This document shows, in pieces, positions 38,701 through 39,768 of a stretch of 39,768 nucleotides of DNA (within the stretch, counting starts at the first letter, position 1; every line of letters starts with the position of its first letter). This stretch comes from Lingula anatina. Its lineage: Eukaryota; Brachiopoda; Lingulata; Lingulida; Lingulidae. The notes beneath the pieces were generated by a model. It searched no databases. It was given only the letters and a program-made list of their open reading frames with translations, and was not told where the DNA came from. The position numbers and the translations under genes are program-made. The stretch lies in the NCBI RefSeq assembly GCF_001039355.2, contig NW_019774125.1, positions 318,967-358,734 on the forward strand, written 5' to 3'.

Positions 38701-39467
38701 TCTGTCTCTATCCCTTTCCCTGTCTCTATCCCTCTCCTTGCCTCTATCCCTCTCCCTATCTCTTTCTTTATCTCTATCCTTCTCCCTGTCTCTATCTCTC
38801 TCCTTGTCTTTGGTTCTATCCCTTTCTTTATCCCTCTCTCTTCTGTCTCTGTCTTTATCTCTCTCTCTTCTGTCTTTATCTCTATCCCTATCTCTATCCC
38901 TATCTCTGTCTCTATCTTTATCCCTGTCTCTGTCTCTTTTTTCTCTATCTCTGTCTTTTTCTCGATTTTTGTCTTTTTCTCTCTCTCTATCTTTTTCTCT
39001 TTCTCTATCCTTATCTCTGTCTCTATCTCTTCTGAAAAAGATTTAAGTATAAAACATGATGGTATACTGTTCTGTGAAAACACGGTAGCAAAAATACAAG
39101 TAATACTACTGTATACTGATGTTTACAAGATCAAAACATGACACAAGCCCTGATTCCACTAACCTTCAAGTGACCAACATCCAAACCCATGTCAGCACAA
39201 AAAACGATATGTAGTAAATGAATCTAAATAAATCCAATCCAGTCTTTGACATTTAAAGAAACAGCCTGCTCTAAAAGTTGTATATTTAAATACTTATCAT
39301 AATTTTTCATACTGCAAGAAACTCTTCATGCTTCACTAATAAAATGAAATTATAATATAATAAAATAATATAAAGTTCAAGAACCTGTCATCATCTTTTC
39401 TCCTCTCTCTTCTGTCATCATCTCTCCTTCTGTCGTCTCTCCTTCTGTCATCCTCTTTCCTCCTTTC
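26169..39467 (-). CDS. Dynein-2 intermediate chain 1 (WDR60), partial: start beyond right edge
   Basis: Twenty-three coding exons from 39385-39467 down to 26169-26282 (stop TAG) join with agreeing phases into 875 residues. Human WDR60 has about 1066, so roughly the first 190 residues are outside the window. The product is an intermediate chain of cytoplasmic dynein-2, the motor for retrograde intraflagellar transport. The layout matches the family: a long charged Arg/Asp/Glu/Lys region, acidic patches, the highly conserved block [17 protein letters not shown], the block [18 protein letters not shown], and then a C-terminal WD40 beta-propeller. Some introns contain microsatellites and small transposons. 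No frame break is seen. The gene is separated from the ROCO start by about 2.6 kb on the same strand. Confidence 0.95.
26768..26923. mobile_element. Non-autonomous hAT-like MITE in a DYNC2I1 intron
   Basis: The element starts CAGTGTTTGCC and ends in CTAACACTG, whose complement is CAGTGTTAG. An identical 8-bp direct repeat, GTTATTGT, flanks it on both sides (26760-26767 and 26924-26931). An 8-bp target duplication with CAG-starting terminal repeats is the hallmark of hAT elements. Inside, the inverted arms continue (AAATTA then GCTGGACCG on both sides), with a perfect 7-bp-stem hairpin at 26796-26814. There is no transposase. It ends 56 bases from the exon at 26980-27028. Confidence 0.8.
27177..27245. 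repeat. Dispersed repeat in a DYNC2I1 intron, copy A
   Basis: Resembles 30801-30872 in the same orientation (shared starts CATTGTA(C/T)AACCT, then AAGCTGAAGT, and ending (C/T)T(A/G)GACATGAC), roughly 80% by eye. Both lie in introns of the same gene. Confidence 0.7.
28330..28376. repeat. (TAA)n microsatellite
   Basis: About 15 TAA units with one TTAA interruption, in a DYNC2I1 intron beside the exon at 28412-28478. Confidence 0.9.
29254..29295. repeat. (AAAT)n microsatellite
   Basis: About ten AAAT units in a DYNC2I1 intron, followed at 29335-29352 by a short TCA run. Confidence 0.9.
30672..31240. repeat. Degenerate tandem array, about 100-110 bp period, G-rich
   Basis: Degenerate units share GCAGAG(A)C(T/A)G at 30951, 31051 and (as GCAGGGGCT) 31162. 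They also share a GGAATGA-type motif, a poly-G/GGGGGAGGGG segment, and AATC(A/A)AG.TGAAATAT. It fills the intron between the exons at 30552-30660 and 31244-31319. Confidence 0.6.
30801..30872. repeat. Dispersed repeat in a DYNC2I1 intron, copy B
   Basis: Partner of 27177-27245. It lies at the left side of the degenerate tandem array 30672-31240. Confidence 0.7.
32572..32619. repeat. (GA)n microsatellite
   Basis: Uninterrupted run of about 24 AG units in a DYNC2I1 intron. Confidence 0.95.
33810..35520 (-). CDS. DYNC2I1 middle region (4 exons)
   Basis: Exons 35428-35520 ([20 protein letters not shown], a short coiled-coil-like helix), 34700-34966, 34239-34350 and 33810-33898. The 89-codon exon carries [14 protein letters not shown] and [20 protein letters not shown]. 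The next carries [18 protein letters not shown] and WCQHPPEDL. These two blocks are the best conserved part of WDR60 orthologues outside the propeller and settle the identity. The donor after 34239 is GTTTCA, non-ideal but phase-consistent. Confidence 0.94.
35104..35160. repeat. (GT)n/(GC)n microsatellite
   Basis: GT run of about 40 bases passing into GCGCGC and GTGCGTGTGC; alternating purine-pyrimidine throughout, so able to adopt Z-DNA. Confidence 0.95.
35521..37100. other. Longest DYNC2I1 intron in the window (1.58 kb)
   Basis: Contains an (AAAT)n microsatellite (35656-35703) and two G-rich stretches near 36490 and 36590. I see no further exon; the flanking exons join in phase 0 without one. 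Confidence 0.7.
35656..35703. repeat. (AAAT)n microsatellite
   Basis: About 12 consecutive AAAT units in the 1.58-kb intron. Confidence 0.95.
37101..39467 (-). CDS. DYNC2I1 N-terminal charged region (5 exons)
   Basis: Exons 39385-39467, 38638-39031, 38233-38283, 37507-37638 and 37101-37154. The first encodes an Arg/Asp-rich stretch ([11 protein letters not shown]). The second is 131 codons of alternating Arg/Asp/Glu/Lys dipeptides ([12 protein letters not shown] and similar). The third is Ser/Glu-rich. The fourth and fifth are acidic and share the motif DYDDDFE. Mammalian WDR60 has a comparable mixed-charge, probably disordered N-terminus, which is reported to contact light chains. The donor after the large exon (AAG then GTTGGT) is weak but the frame requires it. 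Confidence 0.9.
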
Positions 39468-39646
39468 CTATTAAAAAGTAACACTAACATATAATATGAA
39501 CATAATCTATAATATGAAAGTAATCAACTACAAGAAATTAAATATCATCACAAACTTCCATATTCTACCCATTCCAAGTTCACCTTTTTCACTTTAAATA
39601 ATGTCATATATGGGATTACTACTTACAACTATTAGTAAATCATTTA

Positions 39647-39681
39647 GAATACCTCATATCAGATTATGATATGAGGTATTC
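39647..39681. repeat. Perfect 14-bp inverted repeat
   Basis: GAATACCTCATATC and its exact complement GATATGAGGTATTC with a 7-base loop, directly before a poly-C tract and a CA repeat. Could be part of a small element or a hairpin that stalls sequencing. Confidence 0.8.
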
Positions 39682-39695
39682 CCCCCCCCCCGCCA

Positions 39696-39768
<73 letters not shown>
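39681..39768. repeat. Poly-C then (CA)n microsatellite at the window edge
   Basis: About 11 C followed by a CA run that continues to the last base. The repeat lies in an intron of DYNC2I1, upstream of its exon at 39385-39467, and may be where the contig ends. Confidence 0.95.

Noticed and set aside
38613-39046. Plus-strand ORFs of Leu/Ser and Leu/Tyr/Pro repeats (135-140 codons)
   Set aside because: They are the complement of the DYNC2I1 Arg/Asp-rich exon, whose splice sites and phases fit its neighbours.

Overview
The window is animal nuclear DNA: AT-rich, with short GT-AG exons in long introns, many microsatellites, poly-G and poly-A tracts, small non-autonomous transposons and assembly gaps (1660-1790, 18199-18548, single Ns at 5927 and 13872). 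It encodes two ciliary proteins and a LRR-ROC-COR-CARD protein, so I read it as an invertebrate metazoan, probably marine (mollusc, other spiralian or invertebrate deuterostome). Nothing in the sequence fixes the species.

Three genes can be read with confidence, all on the minus strand. (1) 39467-26169: DYNC2I1/WDR60, the dynein-2 intermediate chain. I reconstructed 23 coding exons whose phases all agree, giving 875 residues to the stop; the N-terminal start lies beyond the right edge. (2) 23564-18814: a complete five-exon ROCO protein of about 1158 residues, with leucine-rich repeats, a full Roc GTPase, COR and a C-terminal CARD. (3) 13617-10151: the C-terminal 306 residues of TTLL9, a tubulin polyglutamylase-family enzyme, in eight phase-consistent exons. 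Its N-terminal exons are not found in the 4-5 kb where they should be.

Positions 1-10150 have no recognised gene. They hold two possible plus-strand exons of an unrecognised gene (4464-4562 and 5315-5590), a 650-bp near-duplicate split by a single N that looks like an unmerged contig overlap, a foldback element, a small TIR element and simple repeats. Positions 13618-18813 have no supported exon and end in poly-A tracts around a 350-bp gap. Positions 23565-26168 hold the probable 5' UTR/promoter of the ROCO gene, the 3' UTR side of DYNC2I1 and a 39-bp minisatellite.

DYNC2I1 (retrograde intraflagellar transport) and TTLL9 (axonemal tubulin modification) both serve cilia. The ROCO-CARD gene between them looks like a signalling or innate-immune/apoptosis adaptor; no functional link to its neighbours is shown by the sequence. 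Points most worth a second look are the ROCO-CARD architecture, a stop codon inside a perfect splice donor at the CARD end, a triplicated exon end with a decoy donor in TTLL9, a DYNC2I1 intron flanked by 20-nt exonic direct repeats, and the unidentified plus-strand exons.
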